Assembly: GCF_947172395.1 (NCBI RefSeq)
Contig: NC_069109.1
Coordinates: 5,961,163-6,025,162 of the forward strand
Direction: 5' to 3'
DNA from: Bicyclus anynana
Taxonomy: Eukaryota; Arthropoda; Insecta; Lepidoptera; Nymphalidae
DNA length: 64,000 nucleotides
Shown here: piece by piece, positions 54,471 to 64,000 of the stretch
Numbering within the stretch: position 1 is the stretch's first letter
Layout of the letters: the number at the start of each line of letters is the position of its first letter
Notes under the pieces: model-generated
The model's input: the letters and a program-made list of their open reading frames with translations, nothing else
The model's database searches: none
What the model was told of the DNA's origin: nothing
Translations under genes and position numbers: made by a program

Positions 54471-55019
54471 AGATGGCGCTAGTAGTACTCTATGCCACGG
54501 TAACCATACATATTTTTGTTGAATCCCGACAAGAGAAGATTCTTCCATCTAGTGTCATTGCGTTTTATTACGTAGTGGTTATCAAAAAATGTAAAAAGGT
54601 TGCATAGTATATATAATAGGTGGTGCTGAACGCTAGTTGAAAAACAGTAAAAAAATAGGAATGAAACAGAAAACATGGACAGCAAATCTACTGTTAAAAC
54701 AGTAGGGTCGGCAACACTGGTTACAGGCAACCGCTTGGAAAAGTGCTTGGAAGTTCATGCAAGAGGGCTAAGTCCAGCATTGGACATCCATCGGCTGATA
54801 ATGATAATTATGATGACATGAATTTACCGTACGGGTGCCGGGTCCATTCTGTGGTATCTTGGCCTGGTGCATCAGTCCCCCGAGATCGTAAGTTAAAAAG
54901 TTCGGGTGACGTCAGATATCTGGGTTCTCGTCTTCACCAGCGAAGACGATGTGTAGCTTGTTTGTGTTGCCTGGTAAGCATTGTCGGTCATTATGTCATC
55001 GTCAGGATCATAAAGGACG
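54471..55019. other. unassigned sequence with repeat debris
   Basis: 54740-54800 has RTE-like GGAAGTTCATGCAAGAGGGC and CCATCGGCTGATAATGATAA. 54870-54910 repeats the CCCCGAGATCGTAAGTTA phrase of 24220-24250. Confidence 0.4.
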
Positions 55020-55225
55020 TTTCATATCACTATATTGTGGTTCTAAATAATACAGTTCCATTATATAGAGAAGACCTTGTATTTATTTTGGAAATTTTCC
55101 ACCAAAAGAGGAGATGCCGCATAAATTAAATACATAATACGCAGGTGCAACTATAAACACACCAATAAGATAGTGCACGTGTTGAAATATTTATTCTGTT
55201 CTTCTTTTTGTCTGGTGTGTACAGA
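55020..55225 (+). repeat. unclassified repeat shared with 21760-22005
   Basis: GGAAATTTTCCACCAAAAG, AATACATAATACGCAGGTGC, TTCTTTTTGTCTGGTGTGTA. Confidence 0.45.
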
Positions 55226-55439
55226 CTAAAAGCCTGCAAGAGCCAGACATAACTCGTTTTATGAAGACTGAAAGTTTGTCAGCCCATGCTCTTGCCGTAG
55301 GTAAGTATGGTATTTACAAGTTAGCCCTTGACCGTGTCATTTGATTTTAGGAGACGATTCAGTCTAAGACATAAGCGGGCTCACTTGGAAGAGGTACAAG
55401 TTTATATCTAGAAAAGTCTATAATGATCGATGACGAAAC

Positions 55440-56900
55440 ACTGACAAACTGAAAACAAGAATTCCACAGTTTCCACAGTGACCTTGGATTGTAAACTTCA
55501 GTGGGGTGCTCATATAGAATAACTGTCTGATAAACTTAGCTCAGCAGCATTTGCAATGACAAAAGTAAGACAGTTTACTCATGTTGACACAGCTAGGCTG
55601 GTTTATTTCGCGTACTTTCACAGCGTAATGTTTTACGATATTTTGTTGTGTGGCAAGGCTGCTGATATACATTATATATTTGTACTTAAAAATTACGTGA
55701 GTTTCGTTAAAAGTTTACAGAAATAGGTATACTAACAATATCTTGTCAATATATACAGTGTGTTTTAAAAATACCGTCCGATCCAAAATGTGCGTGTAAG
55801 CATTATAATATAATAAACAGAAAAAATATTTAAAAAAATATTATTCAATAATTAAGCATTTTTATCGTGATAACAAAGTTTCTAATTTTAAACATAAATT
55901 GTTCCAAAACTTGGAAAATTTAAAAAGTGACAACACTGTACTATCGATTATGGTACGTTTATCTAGATTATTACCTCCTACCTACACACCTGTGGCACAA
56001 AAGTCGGCAAAATAGAAAGCCTTTTGACAATGCCGCGCCGCATATCGCAAAGGGTTTTCGGCGCCCACTGTGTTTGAAACACCGCGCCACCGCCGACACG
56101 TGCAATGTCTGTAATGCTGTGTTTAGTTTGCTTGCGCCACTCGCCCAACATGCAGACTTAAATTAGTAGTAGTAGATCTATTTGCGACAGAGCTATTACT
56201 GTGTTCCAGAGTAAAAGGGATAGTTTCTGGTGTAATGTATGTTCAAGGAGTGGAAAATGTGGAAAATGATCCACTAACCATTAATTCATCTGCCATCGTA
56301 CATCTGCGTAAATTAACTTTTCGTGTTTACACACATCACAACACGCCAGTTATGCAAGCACGCATGCATGCTTGTACATAGCACAAGATGATAAAGCACC
56401 TTGACAAACCTATCACCTTGTTGTGTGTACTTGTTTGTTTACTTGCCCATTCCATACCGCTTTGAATAGAAACGTGTAAACGCAGCACAAAACATAGATG
56501 GCGGCGTTTTTATTTTGTAGCAATGCCTACTAATAATTAACCTATCTCAACTTTTGTGTTGCCATGTAAGTTTTTATAATTTTGCATTTTTTTATGATAA
56601 TTTCATGCAGGGAAAAAAATGTATACACGATACCTAAGTACACCCTTATATATATATTGACAGAAAAGAAGACGAAATATTAATATGTACAAACGAAAAA
56701 GAGATTTAAGCCCACGTTTTACTAAATGCGAGTACGTTCATATAGTTATATCCGTTTACAGAGAGTAAAAAAAAACTGCCGTAAAGTTGAGTGTACTCAT
56801 AGAACAGACATCGCTAAAAGCTAACTCTTGGTGTATTCTTCTATAAAAAGATCCTCAAGACTGTTATGGACCTGCCAATGCAAGTTTAAGCAATGTGTTA
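55440..56900 (+). mobile_element. Jockey/CR1-like LINE split by an insertion
   Basis: 55440-55755 codes LDCKLQWGAHIE, LSDKLSSAAFAMTKVRQFT, VMFYDILLCGKAADI. The continuation lies at about 56650-56900 (ATTAATATGTACAAACG ... GACCTGCCAATGCAAGTTTA), which in the intact relative at 23318-24010 is contiguous. Confidence 0.7.
55756..56648. mobile_element. about 0.9-kb insertion of unknown type
   Basis: Bounded by the two halves of the LINE. It starts CAGTGTGTTTTAAAAATACC and holds a GC-rich patch (TGCCGCGCCGCATATCGC, CACCGCGCCACCGCCGACAC). No clear terminal repeats or transposase. Confidence 0.45.
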
Positions 56901-56929
56901 ACAGTACAATATGATATAAGTACGGTAAG

Positions 56930-57240
56930 TTTTTTTTTTATTGTTTACAAGTTAGCCCTTGACTACAATCTCACCTGATGGTAAGTGATGATGTAGTCTT
57001 AGATGAAAGCGGACTAACTTGTAAGGAGGAGGATGAAAATCCGCACCCCTTTCGGTTTCTACACGGCATCGGAACGCTAAATCGCTTGGCGGGACGTCTT
57101 TACCGGTAGGGTGGTAACTAGCCACGGCCGAAGCCTCCCACCAGCCAGACCTGGACCAATTAAGAAAATCTCAATCTGCCCAGCCGGGGATCGAACCCAG
57201 GACCTCCGTTTTGTAAATCCAATGCGCCACGGAGGCCGTC
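56930..57240 (-). mobile_element. SINE-B with short head deletion
   Basis: CAAGTTAGCCCTTGACTAC to AATGCGCCACGGAGGCCG. About 13 bases of the head are lost. Confidence 0.85.
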
Positions 57241-58509
57241 AAAAGTTGAAAATTACAAGACGATATTGCAAGATCAAGCCTTGGCGAGGGCTATAGTAAG
57301 GAAGCAGAGGCTGTAATTATCAAAGCGCACGTATGTCATACGACGTTTTATAACACATTTGCGAGAAAATACACTTTGAACACACTTTCTGAAAATGAAT
57401 TTGTTGATTTTTCCATATTTCATTTCATGTCATCATACGGAAGACATATCATTGTAATTTTTGCACAGATAGCAAATAGATTTTTTTCGGCAAATGCACC
57501 AATTACAGCCAGTATTACTAATACAGTAAATTAATATTTTTATTACAGATAAATGGTTGTCATTTATTGTAAAAATTAATAAAATGAAAGAATTAAGTAT
57601 TTTTTTATTATACTTTACCTCACAAAGTTAATTTTATTCATAAAATGTTGAGCACTTGTCTGCCATAAAAACTCTTTGCTAAGATTTAAAAAAAGTATCA
57701 TTCGTTTTTAGACGGATGATTAGCATTTTAAATTACATTACAGCACATGTGCATTTTAATTTACATTACGGCACATGTGCGTAATGAGATACATTACAAT
57801 ACTGAAATTGGTGAAATAACAGATACTTACGAGCAAATGTGTTATAAAAACATTAACTTAGTTGAGGTTACTATACAATAAATGATGAATTTCTTAAATA
57901 TTAATTTGCTTGGGAGCCATTGGATCAGCTTCGGTCGTCTGAAATTCTGTATACCACAAATCCCACGGGATACATGATTTTTCTTGGATAAAAAACCCTT
58001 TATGATAATCAGAGTAGGTATTTAAATAAAAGTATATATTTGGTGAGAAATAAATTTTATTTTTATTAAATTTAGATGCATTAAAATAAAATTAATTTAA
58101 TTAATAACAATATTTTAATCTACATACATTTGTATATATACAAATAATAAAATCCAAAATGAAAAAATATATATAACATTTAATTAATATTCATTACCCA
58201 TAAAAAAGAATATTCGTTAATACAATCAGTCTGTTGGTAAATAAAAGGAGGGTATTAATCGCTAACCATATCACACCTAATAATAATTATAATTAACTTG
58301 TTCTGAAATTAATTAAAATTGATTAATAACGATTAATTATCAACGAAGTTAATATATTTTGGAAAAAAAATTATAAAAAAAACATTACATAATTTAAAAT
58401 AAAAAAGTTATAAATTGACAAGCGTTTTCTACCTTCATTTCATCACGTGAGTTTTATTCGTGTTTCATCATAAATTAATATGAATTCTAACCTTGGTAAT
58501 GGTGAATAT
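57241..58509. other. AT-rich intergenic sequence
   Basis: No gene is seen. At 57725-57790 the phrase TTACATTAC(A/G)GCACATGTGC is duplicated. 58010-58075 resembles 51655-51720. 58440-58480 has a MITE-3-like end (ATCACGTGAGTTTTATTCGT). Confidence 0.4.
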
Positions 58510-58860
58510 TGCATTGATAATATCAAGTAGTCAAGATAATCCACCAACAGCTGGCTCTTCAGCATGATTATCGATTCTGAGATGCCTTTCTATAGGTACG
58601 ACGCAGCGTCAGTTCTTGAAAATAGCAGTGCATTGCTCTACTGGGACCGAACGATTATCACTGACAGGTATATTGTAGCCAATATACCTGATATAGTGCT
58701 AGTCGATCGGTCAGTGCGTCGTGCAATAATTGTTGATATTACAGTTCCACATGACTATAATCTCGTTAAAGTCGAAAAGGTAAAAGTATCAAAATACTTG
58801 GACCTTGCTCACGAGATCACCGCCATGTGGAATGTTGAGTCAACTATTATTGTTCCGATA
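58510..58860 (+). pseudogene. restriction-endonuclease-type LINE fragment, cut by LTR insertion
   Basis: Codes SEMPFYRYDAASVLENSSAL, PDIVLVDRSVRRAIIVDITV and KYLDLAHEITAMWN. It stops at CCGATA (58860), where the related copy at 50270-50680 continues GTTGTTTCAG. The 58861 junction is therefore an insertion point. Confidence 0.75.
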
Positions 58861-59300
58861 TGTTAGGTTCTGTTAAAGATAGCCACAAATCCCATAGTCG
58901 ATACTCCGTAAATTTGGAAGCAGATAAATTAATTAAGCTATTCTCTTTCAACTATTTAAATGTGATTTGTTAGATTTTTAGACGTAAGTTTACTGTAATC
59001 AGCCAATCAGAAACATTGACCAATCAGAGCAGAGAGAGTGACGTAGTGGGTCGATGAGTTGGAGGGAAAGGATATATGGTACAGAGAGGACAAAAGAGAG
59101 ATCGGTGTGAGGAAAAAGTCAATAATTATATGTAAAAGTGCATAAATACCCATGTATTATCATTGATTATTCTTATGTATTATAAATACAATAGATTATA
59201 TGCGATAATTCTGGTGAAAAAGGCAGTTGTGTTTTTATTCCCGCTGACTCGGCTTATAGTTCAGTAGTGGGATAGTCGAGAAAATCTCATATTTTCTTGT
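58861..59300 (+). repeat. 5' LTR of Ty3/gypsy element (right edge approximate)
   Basis: Begins TGTTAGGTTCTGTTAAAGAT exactly at the LINE break. The same TGTTA starts at 63996 at the window end, after the internal region. The end is placed loosely between about 59240 and 59300; the primer-binding site could not be identified. Confidence 0.65.
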
Positions 59301-59394
59301 CACGCCCTCAATTTGAAAAGAAAAGAAACTTTCAGAAAAGGCGATAATGGAAAGTAATGAGGAGTATGCCCTTGGTGATGATTGTAAAAAAAAA

Positions 59395-60055
59395 AAACCC
59401 TAGGTGGAGGGTTGCGTCGAAGGAAAGTAACCCCAGGTGGGGGGTTACTTCCTAAGGATAAAATGGAAACCCTAGGTGGAGGGTATAAGGATAAAAAGGA
59501 AACCCTAGGTGGAGGGTCTAAGGATAAAATGGAAACCCTAGGTGGAGGGTATAAGGATAAAAAGGAAACCCTAGGTGGAGGGTCTAAGCAAAGGAATGAA
59601 ACCCTAGGTGGAGGGTTGTTGCTTAGTGGGAGTAGGTCCAAGGATAGGATGAAAATCCTTGGTGGGGGGTCTAAGCAAAGGAATGAAACCCTAGGTGGAG
59701 GGTTGTTGCTTAGTGGGAGTAGGTCCAAGGATAGGATGAAAATCCTTGGTGGGGCTCTAAGCAAAGGAATGAAACCCTAGGTGGAGGGTTGTTGCTTAGT
59801 AGGAGTAGGTCCAAGGATAGGATGAAAATCCTTGGTGGGGGTCTAAGCAAAGGAATGAAACCCTAGGTGGAGGGTTGTTGCTTAGTAGGAGTAGGTCCAA
59901 GGATAGGATGAAAATCCTTGGTGGGGGTCTAAGCAAAGGAATGAAACCCTAGGTGGAGGGTTGTTGCTTAGTGGGGGTAGGTCCAAGGATAGGATGAAAA
60001 TCCTTGGTGGGGGGTCTAAGCAAAGGAATGAAACCCTAAGTGGAGGGTTGTTGAT
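59395..60055 (+). repeat. minisatellite in the leader/gag start of the gypsy element
   Basis: Short units of about 30-33 bases (AAACCCTAGGTGGAGGGT) turn into longer ones of about 93 bases (AAGCAAAGGAATGAAACCC, GGTCCAAGGATAGGATG, AAATCCTTGGTGGGGG), five copies. Open frames encode LGGG(S/Y)K repeats. Confidence 0.9.
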
Positions 60056-61230
60056 TACTAGGAGTGAATCTGAGGAAATGAGTATAGTGGGAGATATGGC
60101 TGATCGGGATGAATATGAAACATACTCGGGACAAGAGTCGATACAAGGTGATGTGAACAAAAGAGAACGTCTAAGTGAAAGAAAAAGGACAGGTCGATCA
60201 AAAGTACGAAAGCAACAGTATCTTTCATCGTCTGGTACCGAGGACGATTCGTCTTCACCACAACTTGAAAGGGACGAAAATTCACGGGAAAGATTTGGTA
60301 TGGAAGGCTTACTACGAAAGAGAAAATGTGCGGCTTACAGTTCGTTAGAATCGAGAAGCAAGACACCATCTCCGAAAAGAGTAAAATCATCTAAATTTAC
60401 AGAAGAAGGAAGGGATACAAGGCTTTATATATTTAAAAAAAAAAATAAGGTTTCGGATAGACCAAAACTAACATTCACACCGACGAATGTGGTACCAGAG
60501 TTCGACCCTGTATCAAAAGATCAAACAGTTTTAATATGGATCAACAAGGTGGAAGAATGAGCTAAAATTTATGGTTGGGAAGAAAGAGAGATTGTACAGT
60601 ACTCTATGCCAAAATTAAGCGGTGTTGTCAAGATTTGGTATAAGGGTCTAACTTCGGTACTGTATACGTGGTCCGAATGGAAAAAAAAAACTTGAATCTT
60701 TTCCGTGTAGGGAGGATTATGCTGAACTTTTAATCGAAATGCTAGGTAAAAAAAAAAAAAGTTAAATATGGATAGTCATTAGAGCATTATTACTATGCGA
60801 AGATTAACTTACTAAATAGGTGTAGAATCATCCGAAAACAGGCCGTAAATTGTCTTCTGAATGGTGTAATGGTGTAATGGTGGAGAAACGTGCGATGAAA
60901 GTTGGCTTCCAAGCGGCTCTACTTCAGGACCCGGAACGGGTACTTAAATATTTCAAATCTATAAAAATAGATCAAATCAGATATAACCCAGACAGCATGT
61001 GGAGAGGGAGATTTGGATGTCAAGTCGAGCCCAGTACATTTCGAGCTGATTGTTATAAATCAGGTGACGCCACCAATCCTTTAATTAGGTGCTACAACAG
61101 CCAGGAAATAGAACATCCCTTAAAGTGCCATAACTTGATGCGATAGGTCACCACAGTTCCAGTTGTGAAAAAAAAAACTTATGACCGAATTGGACATCTT
61201 ACTTATAACTGTTACCGGAACGCTGGAAGA
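60056..61230 (+). pseudogene. gypsy gag remnant
   Basis: A charged Ser/Arg/Lys-rich N-terminal part is followed by a gypsy Gag core: FDPVSKDQTVLIWINKVEE, a stop, then AKIYGWEEREIVQY, PKLSGVVKIWYKGL. A later segment has a degraded zinc-knuckle-like YDRIGHLTYNCY. Several stops and frame changes near 60558, 60690 and 61145 make it non-functional. Confidence 0.75.
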
Positions 61231-61965
61231 CCGGTGAATTCAACAGGTAATGATCCAAAACAAAAACAGGTACACGAAGTAGTCGCTGAAAACACTGAAA
61301 TAGACAAATATGGAATGGACATAAAAGTAAACGGCTCCACAGTTTCCTGTCACGTAGATCTGGGAAGTCAATGTTCTCTTCAAGGTATGATCAAGGTAGT
61401 TGCTGTCAAGTTTCTAGGCCTTTAAATGACTAAAGGAACAAATCTGCCGACCCTCAGCGGTATAGGTATCAGTATAGGAGCCAGTCTAGTAAGCCCTTCA
61501 CGAATAGTCGCTTAGTTTGCTTCTGTAGTGGCGCAAGGTGTAGCAAAAACGATTGATTTGTATATCGTGGAAGATTATGTACTGATGCATCCTGTACTTC
61601 TGGGGCATTCTTTCACAGAAAAACCTGATATACTGATAATCAAAACTCCAAACGCATAAAAGATGCCTCCATTTAAAAATGAAGTTAGTTGCGGCATATG
61701 ATTCCGAGATTCCCTGTATAACACAAAGCGAGCAGTACCTACAGGTTGTAACTGACATTCAAGTATTATACGGTGAAGTGCATATAAAAGGTACTATGCA
61801 TGGCCCAAAAGGTAAAGAATATTATTTACTTCCCGGCCAATATGCGATTAAAGAAGGTCATAGTGCAATTTTGATTTATAATATTTCGGCAAAACCTATG
61901 AGCATTGTTAAAGGAAGACTGTTGACTAGGTCGTTGGAAAAGGAATCAGTCTTCAACAACTAACA
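61231..61965 (+). pseudogene. gypsy protease remnant and linker
   Basis: CHVDLGSQCSL resembles the retropepsin active-site region, with DLG in place of the usual DTG or DSG. The linker has GPKGKEYYLLPGQYAIKEG. The frame is broken near 61425 and 61515. Confidence 0.65.
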
Positions 61966-63010
61966 TCAAAAACTCGTTTAGTGTATTTTCCAATGATTTC
62001 TGTGAATTTTAACCCGAATTTAGACACAGAACTGCGAAAAGAACTCAAAGTTCTATTGACAAGGAATCCAGTCGTATATCGTCCATACCGTATGTCGCAT
62101 GCCGAAAGTCTCATAATAATATGGTTCAAGAGATGTTACACAACAAAATAATAAGAGAGTCATCGTCACCTTACGCAAGTCCGATCGTTATGGTGCAGAA
62201 CGGTTGACTTATTAATCCCATTAAAAACCTTCATGGAAGGGATATAACGATTGGGAGAAGTGTTACAATTGTTATAAAAGGTAGATTAACGTTGAAGCTA
62301 AATAAGTTCCATTTCTTTCTGGATTGTATAGATTTTCTGGGAGTCGACGTTAGGTATGATAGCATTTGGACCCGGCAGTAGAAAAAGCGAAGCGGTTCCC
62401 GCGATCCAATAATCAACACGAGGAATGCTAATTTCTTAGTCTATCTGGTTTCTTCAGGCGTTTCATTGAATGTTACGCATTACTGCTCCGCTAACAACTT
62501 TTTTTGAAAAAAAATGTCGAATGGTCTTTGAAAAACGAGCAAGAAATAGTGTTTGAGAAGATAAAAGAATTACTTACAAGCCGACCTTTAATCGCACTAT
62601 ATCCAAAGGGGTGAGTAGAACTGTATACAGGTGCCTGCAAAGAAGGTCTGGCGGGGATATTTTTCCAGGGACACTACAGCCAATCTCATAGTTTAGTCGT
62701 AAGATGTGATGAGTGGTGAACGGAAGTTACACTCTTAAGAATTAGAGACCCGAGAGAGAGGCGGTTATTGCCTCTCTAAGCGAGTTTAGAGTATACCTTA
62801 TTGGAATACCATTTAAGATCTTAACAGACTGCAATACTCTCAGGGCAACGTTAGTCAAAAGAGACCTTACTCCCCGTACGCTGGTGGATACAGCTGCAGG
62901 AATACGACCGCACTATTGAATACCGACCAGGCGCACGAATGACTCGTGCAGATGCGCTCAGTAGGAATCCTGTGTACAATGCGGTAAGTGAACAGGAATT
63001 TAACCGGGAT
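61966..63010 (+). pseudogene. gypsy reverse transcriptase / RNase H remnant
   Basis: Only edges of the RT are readable: VVYRPYRMSHAE and SPYASPIVMVQNG at the start, then KLNKFHFFLDCIDFLGV from the end of the palm region. The segment that would carry the YxDD motif is missing, so there is an internal deletion near 62215-62270. Connection and RNase H regions follow in broken frames (CKEGLAGIFFQG; EYRPGARMTRADALSRNP). Confidence 0.75.
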
Positions 63011-63650
63011 TGAAGCATATTCAACCCCAAGCTACCCCAAGGGCTAACGGCCAAGTTGAACGGTTCAATAGAACCATTTTAGACGCATCTTTCACGGCGG
63101 GGATGGAAATTCTTGGGACGACCATATCACAGATATACTGGTTGGTATCAACACTACAAAACACAAAACCACTCAAAAGAGTCCTTGAGAATTGCTGTTT
63201 GGATTCAACATTATTAACAGGACATTATTAAGCTAAGCAAAGTTATTATAGATACACTAAACAGAATTCCAGTAGTAGAGTTGGACAATTTAAGGCAGGA
63301 AGCTAGGGAGAAAATGAAAAAAAAAACAACAAATAAAAGATACCATTAATTATAATAAGCACAGGAAGACGGCGACCCAATACCAACAAGGAGACCTAGT
63401 GCGAGTAGAAAGACAAGTAGCTCATGATGATAAATCACAGAAACTATGGAGGTTTTAAAATATAAAGGTCCCTACCGCATAGTAAAATTGCTCGATAATG
63501 ACAGATTTTTGATTGAGGACACACCTCTTACTCGAAAAGGAGGTCAAAGATACGAAGGTATTGTGGCTATAGACAAAATCCATCCTTGGATGAATTTCAC
63601 TATAAAATTTGATTCTGAATCGTCTGAATATGATACCGAAGAAGAGTAGA
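63011..63650 (+). pseudogene. gypsy integrase C-terminal remnant
   Basis: QATPRANGQVERFNRTILDA is the last part of an integrase core including the Glu region; the zinc-binding and first catalytic parts are absent. A tail ending YKGPYRIVKLLDNDRFLIED and KIHPWMNF is a chromodomain-less gypsy C-terminus. Confidence 0.75.
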
Positions 63651-63995
63651 TCTAGCTGTGTCCTCATTCAAATTTAGCCATAATTATGTATCTACTAAAT
63701 GTACAGTGAGCTAGTTGCGTGCGAACAATATTCAGACTTATTTACTTGTATATTGTTTTTTTTTACATATATTATAATGTAGTATGATTTATTATCCAAA
63801 GAAAATTGTATAAGTACTTTGGTAATCATAATAATAAAGTTATGGATTAATTAGCTAATTAGCTTATTAAAGTCTAGTTTATGTTAACACGATAGATAAT
63901 TTAGTATAGAGAAAACATGTATTCAGAATAATAATAATTAATGTATTAAATTGATGTAAAAGCGATGGGACTCGCTTAAGGTAGGATGGCCGAGC
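63651..63995 (+). other. 3' untranslated part of the gypsy element
   Basis: AT-rich sequence between the integrase remnant and the 3' LTR. GGTAGGATGG just before the LTR is a weak polypurine-tract candidate. Confidence 0.5.
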
Positions 63996-64000
63996 TGTTA
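63996..64000 (+). repeat. start of 3' LTR, truncated by window end
   Basis: TGTTA equals the first five bases of the 5' LTR. Too short to prove alone, but correctly placed. Confidence 0.45.

Noticed and set aside
55225..55300. Possible exon between TGTGTACAG and GTAGGTAAGT
   Set aside because: Splice-like borders, but the upstream sequence is a repeat shared with 21760-22005 and no partner exon was found.
55927..56166. 79-codon frame in the 0.9-kb insertion
   Set aside because: Inside a transposed segment splitting a LINE; no domain or start context.

Overview
ORGANISM. The window looks like nuclear DNA of a moth or butterfly (ditrysian Lepidoptera). It is AT-rich and full of repeat types familiar from lepidopteran introns: non-autonomous Helitrons with a CTAGT 3' end and a TCTATACTAATATTATAAAG 5' end, tRNA-headed SINEs, RTE and Jockey/CR1-like LINE 3' ends, and MITEs. 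Assignment below the order is not supported by anything I can see. LAYOUT. The unique sequence is a cluster of seven putative secreted-protein genes in which repeats make up most introns and intergenic DNA. In the first half, on the + strand, are low-complexity secreted proteins: gene 1 (2151-4503, Gln/Pro-rich), an orphan Asn/Pro/Gly repeat exon called gene 4 (4912-5362), gene 2 (9951-15341, heptad LPV(D/N)P repeats) and gene 3 (22452-30706, a Gly-rich block, a Lys-rich block and an acidic block). In the second half are alpha-helical secreted proteins: gene 5 (37978-42803, - strand, three repeats of about 150 residues), gene 6 (48239-48763, + strand, first exon not securely found) and its paralog gene 7 (52838-53981, - strand). 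COMMON DESIGN. Wherever the 5' end is visible there is a TATA box 40-65 bases before the ATG, a first exon of only 10-12 codons coding for the start of a signal peptide, and a phase-0 first intron. Genes 2 and 3 also share a tiny third exon with an FGLG motif and uniform phase-1 introns into Cys/Lys-headed repeat exons. I infer a co-regulated gland-type secretion (silk coat or glue, saliva or similar); tissue and function are not shown by the sequence. REPEATS. Main families are SINE-A (about 14 pieces), SINE-B (about 12), SINE-C (3), MITE-1 (about 500 bp, GGGATGATGAC ends, about 11 pieces), MITE-2 (about 310 bp, CTCAGACCAATTAT ends, 8-9 bp target duplication), a long-armed fold-back element, Helitrons of 0.2-1.35 kb, RTE, Jockey/CR1-like and restriction-endonuclease-type (R2/R4-like) LINE fragments. 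There are also minisatellites of 115, 107, 54 and 104 bp; the 54-bp one arose inside an RTE reverse-transcriptase fragment. From 58861 to the window end lies a decayed Ty3/gypsy LTR retrotransposon inserted into a LINE fragment; its 3' LTR is cut off by the window edge. No functional RNA gene, CRISPR array or bacterial-type feature was found. All gene models are read by eye from splice signals and reading frames, without transcript or database support.
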